Shown here: piece after piece, positions 47,224 to 56,327 of the stretch
How positions within the stretch are numbered: the stretch's first letter is position 1
Layout: each line of letters opens with the position of its first letter
Source: an uncultured Alphaproteobacteria bacterium
GTDB taxonomy: Bacteria > Pseudomonadota > Alphaproteobacteria > HIMB59 > GCA-002718135
Reading direction: 5' to 3'
Assembly: GCA_902521315.1 (NCBI GenBank)
Contig: CABYRH010000007.1
Span: 43,467-107,466, forward strand
Length of the DNA stretch: 64,000 nucleotides
Made by a program: the position numbers and the translations under genes
The notes under the pieces: generated by a model
Database searches by the model: none
What the model was told of the DNA's origin: nothing
What the model saw: only the letters and a program-made list of their open reading frames with translations

Positions 47224-47560
47224 AATTAAGTTTTTTAATTATAAACATGAAAATAGCATAAGCTATTGCAGTGCTAATTATTGAAACGATTAGAGAAAAA
47301 ACAAAGTTTTGTTTAAACTTTAGAAGAGTTGGTAAAACAATAAAAAAGACTATTGAAGGAACTGTCATAACTATTGTACTATAAGATAGTTCTATAACTT
47401 TTTGAGAGTCTTTTGTATCCCAATACAACCAAACAAATGCCAATACTGAAGTTAATGGTAAAGAAACAATAATTGCTGCAGTCCAAGTATATTTTTTAGC
47501 TATTTCTGAAACTGCTACTATAATTATTGCAGATATTAATGTTTTTAAAATGATATACAT
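47213..47560 (-). CDS. DUF3147-like small membrane protein
   Basis: This 115-residue protein has four hydrophobic helices at about residues 3-18, 25-45, 60-82 and 88-108. SEIAKKYTWTAAIIVSLPLTSVLAFVWLYWDT is split by the family's charged loop. The pattern matches DUF3147 inner-membrane proteins of unknown function. It begins 1 bp after the sulfatase stop on the same strand, so it is the last gene of the transport operon. Confidence 0.7.
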   Translation of the reverse strand: MYIILKTLISAIIIVAVSEIAKKYTWTAAIIVSLPLTSVLAFVWLYWDTKDSQKVIELSYSTIVMTVPSIVFFIVLPTLLKFKQNFVFSLIVSIISTAIAYAIFMFIIKKLNFNF

Positions 47561-48909
47561 TAGTAACCATCCATGAATGATCCAGGCTCTAAACCTAATT
47601 GTCCAGGATTATTTACGTTGTTTGCTTTTTTAATATTAGTTTTTAAATTTTCGTGTTTATTTATGTATTGAGTTAATTTGTCCCTTAGTTTTTTTGTAAT
47701 AGTGTTAAATTCTTTAATTCCGATTAAATTATTTAACTCATAAGGATCTGCATCTAAATTATATAAAAATTGTTCTGTATATTGATTTGATCCTTGTTCG
47801 TTCCATGGATCTGACTCAGGACTATTGACGCTATATTTCCATTTTTTAGTTCTTAATGATCTTCCAACTTGACTTTCACTAATTTGAATAAATATTTCAT
47901 CAATCCATTTATTATTTTTTTTCATCACTAATGGCAAAATTGATTTACCATCACTTTGGAAATTTTTTATACCTGCAATATCAAGTATTGTTGCATGTAT
48001 GTCTAATATGCTAATTAAGTTTTTTATTCTGCCACCTTGTTCAAAAATATTTCCAATAACTGAAGAAGGAACTCTTATTGAGCTTTCATGACATGATCTT
48101 TTATATTCTTCATTACGTGTTTTAAAGTTATTACCATGATCTGATGTAAAAAATAAAACACTATCATCCATTAATTTTAAACTTAATAAACTATCTATTA
48201 ATCTACCATACGCTTCATCAATTCTTTTTGTCATTCCAAAATATCCAGCTAAATGCTGATGCGCGGATCCTTTTAAAGTTTGTAAATCTGGCGGGACCCA
48301 ACGTCCTGCATATTTCTCTCGGTATCCAATTGGAGGAGGGTAATCATCTGTATGATTTTGATGATGCGGTTCTATTAATGAAATAAATAAAAAAAATGGC
48401 TTCTTTTTTTTTTGATTAATATATCTAATTGCTGCATCAACTATCGCATCAATTCTGTATCCAGGAAGTTTGATTTTTTTGTTGTTTTTATCATAGATAA
48501 TAGTGTCGTAAGAGTCAGAGGTAAATTCAAGTAAATTTGATGCAAGCCAATAATTATATCCGCCTCTTTCATTTTTTTTTACAGGATCAGATGATCCTAA
48601 ATGCCATTTTCCTATATAAGCTGTTTCATAACCTTCTTTATTTAAATACTGAGCTAATGTTTTTTGATTTTTATTTAATGTAATATGATTTCTAAATACA
48701 CCAGTTTTAGTTGCATATTTTCCAGTTTGTAATGAAGCTCTTGCAGGTCCACATACTGGCTGACATGTAAATGAATTAAATAAATGCGTTCCTTCTTGTG
48801 CGTAATGATCGAAATTTTCCATCAAAGATAATGGATTTCCATGTAAACCCGAAGTATCCCATCTTTGTTGATCGGTAAAAAAAACAATTATGTTAGGTTT
48901 ATTTTTCAA
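47560..48909 (-). CDS. Sulfatase (type I, arylsulfatase-like)
   Basis: This 449-residue alkaline-phosphatase-fold protein starts IIVFFTDQQRWDT (metal-binding D13). The formylglycine site C53 sits in VCGPARASLQTG, a CxPAR form rather than CxPSR. FFTSDHGNNFKTRN supplies further metal residues. No signal peptide is seen, so it acts in the cytoplasm after uptake. It follows the two ABC permease genes on the same strand (5-bp gap), arguing that the imported compound is sulfated. A formylglycine-generating enzyme is not in this window. Confidence 0.88.
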   Translation of the reverse strand: MKNKPNIIVFFTDQQRWDTSGLHGNPLSLMENFDHYAQEGTHLFNSFTCQPVCGPARASLQTGKYATKTGVFRNHITLNKNQKTLAQYLNKEGYETAYIGKWHLGSSDPVKKNERGGYNYWLASNLLEFTSDSYDTIIYDKNNKKIKLPGYRIDAIVDAAIRYINQKKKKPFFLFISLIEPHHQNHTDDYPPPIGYREKYAGRWVPPDLQTLKGSAHQHLAGYFGMTKRIDEAYGRLIDSLLSLKLMDDSVLFFTSDHGNNFKTRNEEYKRSCHESSIRVPSSVIGNIFEQGGRIKNLISILDIHATILDIAGIKNFQSDGKSILPLVMKKNNKWIDEIFIQISESQVGRSLRTKKWKYSVNSPESDPWNEQGSNQYTEQFLYNLDADPYELNNLIGIKEFNTITKKLRDKLTQYINKHENLKTNIKKANNVNNPGQLGLEPGSFMDGY

Positions 48910-48914
48910 ATTAT

Positions 48915-49739
48915 TTATTTTACTGCACCAGCAGTTAATCCTTTTACAATATATTTTTGTGCAAAAAATGTAAGGATTAATGCAGGAACAAGTGATACTA
49001 AAGAACCTGCGGCCATTTCTCCATATCTAACTTCATATTGCTGAGAAAAAGTTGCTATAGAAACTGGTACCGTTTGAGTTGCTTTTGCTGTAAGGTTCAT
49101 AGCAACCATAAAATCATTCCAACTAAACAAAAATACAATTACTGCAGTAGCAAATAATCCAGGCCCTAATAATGGAAGCATTACTTTTAAGTAAACTTGT
49201 CTATTACTACACCCATCAATATATGCAGCCTCTTGTATTTCAGTTGGAACATCTCTCATAAAAGATGAAATAATTAACAAACCCAGAGGTAAGTTTACAG
49301 TTACATGAGCTAGAATCAAAGCAATTCTTGAATTAAATAATCCAACAGAATTTGCCATTTGAAACCATGATCCAACAAAGGTAATTGGGGGTAACATATG
49401 AAAAACTATTACCCACAGAAAAAGAACTGCTGTAATCCAATTTGAGATTTTAGTTCTAATCATTGTAAACGAAGCCATACTACAAACAACTAAAATTATT
49501 AAAGTAGAAATTATTCCTACAAATAATGAATTAAAAATATCTCTGAAAAAAGTTGCTTCTTTAGAAAAAAATAATTTATCAAAATTAAATAAAGTTGGTT
49601 TAAATATAATTTTCATCATCATTATATCTATTTGTGTTTTAAATGCTATTGTTGCTATCCATAAAAACGGAGCAAGAACTAAAATTGCAAAAAAAGAAAG
49701 CATGATATAGTTTATTAATTTTTCAGTACTAGTTCGCAT
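48915..49739 (-). CDS. Carbohydrate-type ABC transporter permease (MalG-like)
   Basis: This 274-residue protein has six predicted helices and the EAA loop EAAYIDGCSNRQVYLKVMLP that docks with the ATPase. The C-terminus ends in KYIVKGLTAGAVK, typical of MalG-type permeases. It forms the inner-membrane pore with the partner permease. Its start overlaps the MalF-like gene by 11 bp. The ATPase subunit is missing from the locus and must be supplied from elsewhere. Confidence 0.9.
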   Translation of the reverse strand: MRTSTEKLINYIMLSFFAILVLAPFLWIATIAFKTQIDIMMMKIIFKPTLFNFDKLFFSKEATFFRDIFNSLFVGIISTLIILVVCSMASFTMIRTKISNWITAVLFLWVIVFHMLPPITFVGSWFQMANSVGLFNSRIALILAHVTVNLPLGLLIISSFMRDVPTEIQEAAYIDGCSNRQVYLKVMLPLLGPGLFATAVIVFLFSWNDFMVAMNLTAKATQTVPVSIATFSQQYEVRYGEMAAGSLVSLVPALILTFFAQKYIVKGLTAGAVK

Positions 49740-50610
49740 ATTTATTTACTCTTCTAATTACATTTAAAACTATTATTATTAATAATGAAACTACGAATAG
49801 TGAAACAACAGACATTACGGATCCCAGCCCCATATTATCTGACTCAAAGAACGTTTCATAAATTGAAAAACTAATTACCTCAGTTGATGTACCTGGCCCA
49901 CCCTGAGTTAATAAGTAAATTTCATCAAATACCTTAAAAGATAATATAAATCTAAAGACCATTGTTACTATAATCGTTGGTATCATTAATGGTACAGTAA
50001 TGTAGATAATTTCGTTCCAACCAGATGTACCATCAACTCTTGCTGCTTCATACACATCCGTTGGCAAAGATTCTAAACCTGCAAGTAAAAGTAAAACAAC
50101 AAATGGTGTCCAATGCCAGATATCTACAATTACTATTGATGTAAAAGCTAAACTTGAACTGCCTAACCAATCTAAAGGGAATACACCAAAAAAAGATAGT
50201 AGATAATTAAAAATTCCAAAATCAAATCCATACATAAGTCTCCATATTGAGCCAATTACAATTGGAGGAAGTAATATTGGTAATAAAAATAGAGATATAA
50301 AAAATCCCTTTCCACGTTTTATTTTACTTATGCCTAATGCAATTAAAAAACCGAATAGCATTTGAAAAAATACAGCAAATATGGATAATTTTATTGTATT
50401 TATAAGGCCTGGGAGATAAAATTTATTATTTGGAAGTTCGATATAATTTTCTAAACCAATATATGTATAATTATATTTTCCATCATCCCAACGAATATCA
50501 AAAAAAGAATTATAAAAAATATTAACAAGCGGAACTAAAGTTAGAATCACCAAAACAGCAATAATTGGTATTAATGATAATATTTTCCAACTTTTATCTT
50601 TTGTATTCAT
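49729..50610 (-). CDS. Carbohydrate-type ABC transporter permease (MalF-like)
   Basis: The likely start is the ATG at 50610 (MNTKDKSWKILS), giving 293 residues; a longer reading to 50661 would include the stem-loop region. Six hydrophobic helices and the EAA loop EAARVDGTSGWNEIIYITVP mark a MalF-type permease. It pairs with the following MalG-like subunit. The 57-bp gap from the binding-protein gene contains a perfect 12-bp hairpin. Confidence 0.87.
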   Translation of the reverse strand: MNTKDKSWKILSLIPIIAVLVILTLVPLVNIFYNSFFDIRWDDGKYNYTYIGLENYIELPNNKFYLPGLINTIKLSIFAVFFQMLFGFLIALGISKIKRGKGFFISLFLLPILLPPIVIGSIWRLMYGFDFGIFNYLLSFFGVFPLDWLGSSSLAFTSIVIVDIWHWTPFVVLLLLAGLESLPTDVYEAARVDGTSGWNEIIYITVPLMIPTIIVTMVFRFILSFKVFDEIYLLTQGGPGTSTEVISFSIYETFFESDNMGLGSVMSVVSLFVVSLLIIIVLNVIRRVNKYAN

Positions 50611-50619
50611 AATTTTTTT

Positions 50620-50657
50620 AAAAAAAAAAGTAGCACCTTTATAAATAAAGGTGCTAC
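50620..50657 (-). terminator. Intrinsic terminator-like hairpin between binding-protein and permease genes
   Basis: On the minus strand, GTAGCACCTTTA and TAAAGGTGCTAC (50630-50641 and 50646-50657) form a perfect 12-bp stem with a 4-nt loop, directly followed by ten T residues. It ends the binding-protein transcript in part and lets some read-through reach the permeases. Confidence 0.85.
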
Positions 50658-50666
50658 ACAAATATT

Positions 50667-51974
50667 TTACAGATCAGGCAATTTTCCTGTCTTTTTACCA
50701 GCTTTTGTTAAAAGTTGATAAAGTTCTTCTGCAGCTGCATTTAAACCTTCTTCAATTGAAACTTCACCTGCAACAATTTTATTTAAGTATAGGTTGGTAA
50801 TTGAAGTTGACTCAACAGCCTCTACGTTAGGTGCAATAAATTGCGCTACATCTGAGTTCTGCCCTAATGCTTCTAAGAATCTAAATTCGTCCTGTTTAGC
50901 CATCGGAGAATCAATTAAATCACATCTTACTGGCACAGCACCATTTTCAATGTATTTAATTTGATTTTCTTTAGTGACTAACCATTTTAGAAAATCTAAT
51001 GCTTCAACTGCATTTTCATCAGGTATATTTTTTGGAATATGTGCTTCCCAGTGCCCTAGACTACTAGCACTACCCATTGGTCCAGCAGGATTTAAAGCAG
51101 CTCCCATTTTGCCAATAACAGCTGATTTATTTGGATCATCCATACCACCCCATGCAGCAATTACAGCTATTGCATGAGCAGCTTTTCCTGTTCTTAAATA
51201 CTGTATCATTTCTCCTTGTCCTATAGCGTGTGCATTTGGATGCCCAACTGTATCTCTAACTTTAAGATAAGCTTCCATTGCAGCTTTCACTTCAGGACTA
51301 TTAAATACTATAGAAAAATCTCCATTAGCTGGATCTTTATATACAGCACCACCATGACTAAACATATATGGTCCAAAGTTATAAGTAACTGATGATCTTT
51401 CAGCTCTTTGAATCATACCATACATTTGAGGAGGATTGTGAAACACTGCAGCATTTGCAATTAAATCATCCCATGTTTTAGGTGGAGTTAATCCTTTTTC
51501 TTCGTAAAGATCTCTTCTGTAGTAAAGAACTTGAACATTTCCATTAACAGGAATACCAATAAATTCTCCATTTACAGGATCATAAGATTGAGTATCATAG
51601 TTCCAATAACTAGTATTTTGATAACTACAAATTCCCGGATCTAATTTGTAATTAGGATCAATGTCATTAATATTTCTAAATTCACCACTATCAGAGTAAG
51701 TCGACATAAATTCAGTAGAAGTAATAACAATATCGTAAATACCTTCAGGTGCTCTTATAGAATTTCTTATTTTTTCAGACATAGCGGGATATGGGTTAAC
51801 ATCTAACTCAATACTCGCTCCTGTTTCTTCTTCATACATCTCTAATGTTTTTCTAAAACCATCAAACCAAGGAGATTGATTTATTAACATAGTTAATTTT
51901 GGACCGGCAAAAACCTCTCCAACAAAAGTTATGCTAAATAGAAAAATAGAAATTGTAGAAATAATTTTTTTCAT
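50667..51974 (-). CDS. Sugar-type ABC transporter substrate-binding protein
   Basis: This 435-residue periplasmic protein has a signal peptide ending near FAGPKL (cut after ~residue 23). The family-1 binding-protein fold has GEFIGIPVNGNVQVLYYRRDLYEE, YGMIQRAERSS, and a long helical C-lobe. Aromatic residues W and Y around the cleft suit a sugar or osmolyte. A strong ribosome site GGAGG lies 5 bp upstream of its ATG. It heads the operon SBP, hairpin, MalF, MalG, sulfatase, DUF3147. Confidence 0.92.
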   Translation of the reverse strand: MKKIISTISIFLFSITFVGEVFAGPKLTMLINQSPWFDGFRKTLEMYEEETGASIELDVNPYPAMSEKIRNSIRAPEGIYDIVITSTEFMSTYSDSGEFRNINDIDPNYKLDPGICSYQNTSYWNYDTQSYDPVNGEFIGIPVNGNVQVLYYRRDLYEEKGLTPPKTWDDLIANAAVFHNPPQMYGMIQRAERSSVTYNFGPYMFSHGGAVYKDPANGDFSIVFNSPEVKAAMEAYLKVRDTVGHPNAHAIGQGEMIQYLRTGKAAHAIAVIAAWGGMDDPNKSAVIGKMGAALNPAGPMGSASSLGHWEAHIPKNIPDENAVEALDFLKWLVTKENQIKYIENGAVPVRCDLIDSPMAKQDEFRFLEALGQNSDVAQFIAPNVEAVESTSITNLYLNKIVAGEVSIEEGLNAAAEELYQLLTKAGKKTGKLPDL

Positions 51975-51979
51975 AATTC

Positions 51980-51984
51980 CTCCT
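51980..51984 (-). promoter_or_regulatory. Strong Shine-Dalgarno for the substrate-binding protein
   Basis: Minus-strand GGAGG lies five bases before the ATG at 51974. Few genes here have so full a match, fitting high expression of a binding protein. A perfect minus-strand TTGACA lies at 52028-52023, but no -10 box at 17 bp is clear. Confidence 0.7.
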
Positions 51985-52182
51985 ATTAATTATAGATATA
52001 CCTAATCATCCATTAAAAATTATGTCAAATTTAAAAAAACAAGTAATTCTCTTAGTTTTTTTAATATTCAAATATATTCATAAGTACTAAAATAAAAAAT
52101 TAAAAATAAAAATAATTTTTATTTTGATAAATATAAAAAAATTATTTAGGTTTTAATAAGTTTTATTAAAAATTAAAATTAT

Positions 52183-53706
52183 ATGAAAACAGTTTTTCTA
52201 CTTTTTGACTCACTCAACAGAAGAATGCTTAATCCGTATGGTGGAACTTTTGTAGACACCCCGAATTTTAATAGATTGGCAAAAAATTCAATAACCTTTG
52301 ATAATCATTTTATTGGAAGTATGCCTTGCATGCCAGCTAGACGAGATATGCAAAGTGGTAGATTAAGTTTTTTACATAGAAGTTGGGGGCCATTAGAACC
52401 ATTTGATAATTCTTTTCCTGAAATACTAAGATTAAAAAATACTTATACTCATCTTGTTACAGATCATAATCATTACTTTGAAGATGGTGGATCAACTTAT
52501 CATAACAGATATAATTCTTTTGATTTTATTCGAGGACAAGAGAGGGATCCTTGGAAAGCAATGGTAGAGCCACCAATTGAAAGATTTAAAGAAATGTATC
52601 ATAAGAGTCAGTCTGACTTTACAGATAGAGAATCAAGATTTTATTTTTATCCTATAAACAGTGAGTATATTAAAGAAGAAAAAGATTTTCCTTCAGTGCA
52701 ATGTTTTTCCTCTGGTCTTGAATTTTTAAAGACAAATAAATCTGCAAAGGATTGGTTTCTTCAAATTGAAACATTTGATCCTCATGAACCATTTTTTGCT
52801 CCTGAAAGATTTAGGAAAAAATTTAAAACTAATTATTCTGGACCCCGTTTAGATTGGCCTCAATATGATAGAGTAAAAGAAACACCGGATGAGGTAGCGG
52901 AATTAAAAGCTAATTACTTTGCTTTAATAAGTTTATGTGATTTTTTATTGGGTTCAGTTTTAGATTTCTTTGATGAAAATAATTTATGGGAAGATACAAC
53001 TTTAATTTTAACAACAGATCATGGTTTTATGTTAGGAGAACATGATTGGTGGGCAAAAAATAGAATGCCTCTATACAATGAAATATCTCATATACCTCTT
53101 TTTATTTATCATCCTGATTATAAACATAATAATGGTCAAAGAAGAAGTGTTGTGACTCAAAATATTGATTTGATGCCAACATTTTTAGAAAATCATAACA
53201 TTAACATTCCAAAAGAAGTTCAAGGTAAGTCACTTTTAAGTTTTTTAGATAAAGAAAAATTAACTAATCACTCAGCTTTATTTGGTTATTGGGGTGGCGG
53301 AGTTAATATTACCAATGGTAAGTACACTTATTTTAAATATCCTGACAATATGAGTAGAAAAGATCCATTTCAATACACTCTAATGCCCACACATTTAAGG
53401 CAATTTTTTACTCTTGAAGAACTAAAAACAGCGCAAATGGAAAAACCTTTCAGTTTCACAAAGGGCGTCCCAGTTATGAAGATTAAAAATGATGATAAAG
53501 GACCATCAATTGGAAATAGTAATGGAGGGGATAATATGGGATTTGTTGATACAGAGTCAGCTTTATACGATATGATAAATGACCCCGGTCAATTAAATAA
53601 ATTAAATGATGAAAATATTATCTCTAAAATGAATGATTTAATATATGACAAAATGATTGAAAATGATGCTCCTAAAGAGGTTGTTAATCGTTTTTTTAAA
53701 AAATAA
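52183..53706 (+). CDS. Sulfatase-like hydrolase, CxPAR type
   Basis: This 507-residue protein has TVFLLFDSLNRRML (first metal Asp D9; the usual second Asp is S10). The modifiable C49 lies in SMPCMPARRDMQSGR, and LILTTDHGFMLGEHDWWAK gives the later metal residues. No signal peptide is evident, so it is cytoplasmic. It could be a sulfatase or phosphonate/phosphodiester hydrolase of the same superfamily. It is divergent from the ABC operon across 208 bp and 9 bp upstream of the DUF3604 gene. Confidence 0.85.
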   Translation: MKTVFLLFDSLNRRMLNPYGGTFVDTPNFNRLAKNSITFDNHFIGSMPCMPARRDMQSGRLSFLHRSWGPLEPFDNSFPEILRLKNTYTHLVTDHNHYFEDGGSTYHNRYNSFDFIRGQERDPWKAMVEPPIERFKEMYHKSQSDFTDRESRFYFYPINSEYIKEEKDFPSVQCFSSGLEFLKTNKSAKDWFLQIETFDPHEPFFAPERFRKKFKTNYSGPRLDWPQYDRVKETPDEVAELKANYFALISLCDFLLGSVLDFFDENNLWEDTTLILTTDHGFMLGEHDWWAKNRMPLYNEISHIPLFIYHPDYKHNNGQRRSVVTQNIDLMPTFLENHNINIPKEVQGKSLLSFLDKEKLTNHSALFGYWGGGVNITNGKYTYFKYPDNMSRKDPFQYTLMPTHLRQFFTLEELKTAQMEKPFSFTKGVPVMKIKNDDKGPSIGNSNGGDNMGFVDTESALYDMINDPGQLNKLNDENIISKMNDLIYDKMIENDAPKEVVNRFFKK

Positions 53707-53715
53707 AATAAATCA

Positions 53716-55200
53716 GTGAAAAACAATAGAGTTTTTTGGGGTGATTTGCATTCACATTGTAATATTAGTTATGGTGATGGAAAATTACCCCATGCTGTTT
53801 ATAGAGCTTCTAAACAATTAGATTTTTGTACAATAACAGGTCATGCATTTTGGCCTGATATATCAGAAATTAATCATTTAAAATCAATTAAAAATTATCA
53901 TTTAAGAGGATTTCAAAAATTAAAAAAAAAATGGAACAAAATATTAGCAGATTTAAAAAAACTTGAAAAAAAGTATATAATAAATATTTTTCCAAGTTAT
54001 GAGTGGCATAGTTTAAAATATGGCGATCATAATATAATAAACAAAAATTTTAATTTAAAATTAATTTCAGCTGATAATATAGATACTTTAAAGAAAAGTA
54101 TTTCAAAAGATAGTTTTGTTATTCCGCATCATATTGGTTATGGAAAAAATAAAAGAGGTATAAATTGGGAGTATTTTAATGAAAGTAAATCTCCATTTGT
54201 TGAAATATTTTCAATGCATGGTCTTTCTTTAGAAGAAGTAAATTCATTTAAAATGTTACATGATATGGGTACATTATCTGGTGATGGAACTGCTACTTAT
54301 GGATGGTCAAAAGGTTATAAGTTTGGAATAATAGGCAGTACTGATCATCATGCAGGTTATCCAGGTTCGTATGGATCAGGTTTACTAGGTGTAATCGCAA
54401 AAAATAAAAAAAAATCAACTTTGTGGTCATCATTAAAAAATAAAAATGTTTACGCTGTGTCTGGAGATAAAATAGAATTATTTTTTACTATCAATAATAA
54501 AATTATGGGAAGTGAAATAAAAAAACAAAAACTGAATAATATTTCAATTTATGCAAAATCATTAAATGAAATATCACATGGTATTTTATTCAAAAATGAT
54601 AGAAAATTTGATTTATTTACTCCAGATAACAAAAAAATTAAAAATTCAGGCAGCTTAAATTTTGAATGGGGATGGGGAGATAAAAATAAAGTATTTGATT
54701 GGAATATTGAAATTAAATTTATAAAGGCAGCTATTCAAGAATATCAAACTTGTTTTAAAGGTATTCCTAAACTTTCACCAAATGATTCAAAAATTCTAAA
54801 GATTAATAATATTGCCTTACCAAACAATTTAATAAAATATAGAAATAAATTAGTTATAAAGTCTAAAACTATTGGAAATTCCACATTAAAAGATGACAAT
54901 ACACAGGCTGTAAAATTAAGAATTAAGTTTCAAAAAAATTCATACATTATTCTTAATATAAATAAAAAATCATATAAAATATTTTTAAAGGATATAATTA
55001 ATGAAGGAAGTAAAACAATATTCACTGATAAATGGTTAAGTCAATTATTTAAAGTTGGCCCTTTTAGCTATGATCATTTAAATTTTTTAAAATATAAAAA
55101 AGATAAAATAAAAATGAAAAGTAATGACAGATATAGAGTGGAAATTATCCAAAAAAATAATCATAGAGCTTGGTCATCTCCTATATGGATAAAAAATTAA
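53716..55200 (+). CDS. DUF3604-family (PHP-like) protein
   Basis: This 494-residue protein uses a GTG start. It begins RVFWGDLHSHCNISYGDG, where DLHSHC gives the metal site of a PHP-like domain. Later landmarks are SYEWHS, FVIPHHIGYG and STDHHAGYPGSYG. The C-terminal ~250 residues are beta-rich and unassigned. DUF3604 proteins are often beside sulfatases and transporters in marine bacteria, and their reaction is unknown. It overlaps the DUF2798-like start by 16 bp. Confidence 0.78.
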   Translation: MKNNRVFWGDLHSHCNISYGDGKLPHAVYRASKQLDFCTITGHAFWPDISEINHLKSIKNYHLRGFQKLKKKWNKILADLKKLEKKYIINIFPSYEWHSLKYGDHNIINKNFNLKLISADNIDTLKKSISKDSFVIPHHIGYGKNKRGINWEYFNESKSPFVEIFSMHGLSLEEVNSFKMLHDMGTLSGDGTATYGWSKGYKFGIIGSTDHHAGYPGSYGSGLLGVIAKNKKKSTLWSSLKNKNVYAVSGDKIELFFTINNKIMGSEIKKQKLNNISIYAKSLNEISHGILFKNDRKFDLFTPDNKKIKNSGSLNFEWGWGDKNKVFDWNIEIKFIKAAIQEYQTCFKGIPKLSPNDSKILKINNIALPNNLIKYRNKLVIKSKTIGNSTLKDDNTQAVKLRIKFQKNSYIILNINKKSYKIFLKDIINEGSKTIFTDKWLSQLFKVGPFSYDHLNFLKYKKDKIKMKSNDRYRVEIIQKNNHRAWSSPIWIKN

Positions 55201-55415
55201 TCAATCGATTAATATTTGTTTTTTTGCTTTCAATTGCAATGACTATGATTATGACTTTTGCAGTTACATTAAGTAATATTGGTTTTTCAAATATTTTTTT
55301 TTATAAATGGCTTTTAGCTTGGTTGATTGCATGTTCTATAGCCATACCTGTCTCTTTATTATTAAGTCCTTTTATTCAGAAAATTGCAGATAAAATTACA
55401 AAAAAAATTAATTGA
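55185..55415 (+). CDS. DUF2798-like small membrane protein
   Basis: This 76-residue protein (start MDKKLINRL at 55185; an ATG 15 bp upstream is less likely) has two hydrophobic helices, at residues ~8-27 and ~38-60. MTFAVTLSNIG and WLLAWLIACSIAIPVSLLLSPF match DUF2798 proteins. Function is unknown. It overlaps the DUF3604 gene and is the last gene of this + strand run; the convergent exporter gene stop is 5 bp away. Confidence 0.65.
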   Translation: MDKKLINRLIFVFLLSIAMTMIMTFAVTLSNIGFSNIFFYKWLLAWLIACSIAIPVSLLLSPFIQKIADKITKKIN

Positions 55416-55420
55416 TTCAT

Positions 55421-56269
55421 TTATTTCCTTGTAGCAATATAAACACCAAAAGTGCATATAGTTAAACCTATAAGATCAATTAAATATAAATCTTCTCCTA
55501 GTACGAAATATGCCATGACACCTGTAGTTGGCGGTATCAAGAAAAATAGATTTGATGTTTTGCTTGCTGTTCCAGTTTTAATTAAATACATTAGAATTGC
55601 ATATGCCCCAAAAGACACCATAATTATTTGCCACCCCATTGATAAAATAAATCTTTTATCAAAATTTATAAATGAAACTTCAAATATAAAAGATACAATG
55701 ATTAAGAACAGTGTTGCAGCAATTGCTTGATAAAAATTATTTACTGACAATGTAATTTCACTTGTAAATTTTTTTTGCCAAATTGTTGCAGTAGTTGCAC
55801 CAAGTAAAGCTACTATTGAAGCAATTACACCTAAAACTGGAATAGTTTTACCAATATCATAACCAATGACTAATACTGTTCCAATAAATCCAAGCGCTAT
55901 TCCTATCCACTGAACTAGTGTTACTCTTTCTTTTAATATTGGTCCACTAAAAATATTTGTTAGAATAGGTTGTAAACCAACTATTAGAGCAGATAATGTA
56001 GCTGATAAACCAATTGAATATGAAAAAAAAACACCGCCGAGATAAAAACCATGAAAAAGAACCCCTGTTATTGATGCCTGTAAAATTAATTTATAATTAA
56101 CTAAAATTTTTTCTCTAAAGAAAAAAGAAAATAATAAAAAAAAAATAGAAACGATTAAAAATCTAAATGATAATGCAGCAAATGGACTTGCTGACTGTAC
56201 AATAAATTGCCCACTTATAAATGCTGAACTCCAAAAAAAAACAAAAAGATAAGGAAAATATAAATTCAT
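55421..56269 (-). CDS. DMT-family transporter (EamA)
   Basis: This 282-residue protein has about ten helices in two EamA repeats. Repeat one contains LIVGLQPILTNIFSGPILKE and IALGFIGTVLVIG; repeat two has NLFFLIPPTTGVMAYFVLGE. It is an exporter of an unknown metabolite in the inner membrane. It converges with the DUF2798-like gene and is divergent from a cysteine-rich protein gene. Confidence 0.85.
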   Translation of the reverse strand: MNLYFPYLFVFFWSSAFISGQFIVQSASPFAALSFRFLIVSIFFLLFSFFFREKILVNYKLILQASITGVLFHGFYLGGVFFSYSIGLSATLSALIVGLQPILTNIFSGPILKERVTLVQWIGIALGFIGTVLVIGYDIGKTIPVLGVIASIVALLGATTATIWQKKFTSEITLSVNNFYQAIAATLFLIIVSFIFEVSFINFDKRFILSMGWQIIMVSFGAYAILMYLIKTGTASKTSNLFFLIPPTTGVMAYFVLGEDLYLIDLIGLTICTFGVYIATRK

Positions 56270-56327
56270 AACAAAAGTATATTATTATTTATCTATAAGT
56301 GATAAGGAAATTTCTCTATAGTTTTTT

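Noticed and set aside
51989..52028. Full promoter for the ABC operon from TTGACA (52028-52023) and TATAAT (51994-51989), minus strand
   Set aside because: Both hexamers are perfect, but the spacer is 28 bp, too long for a normal sigma-70 promoter; each may be chance.
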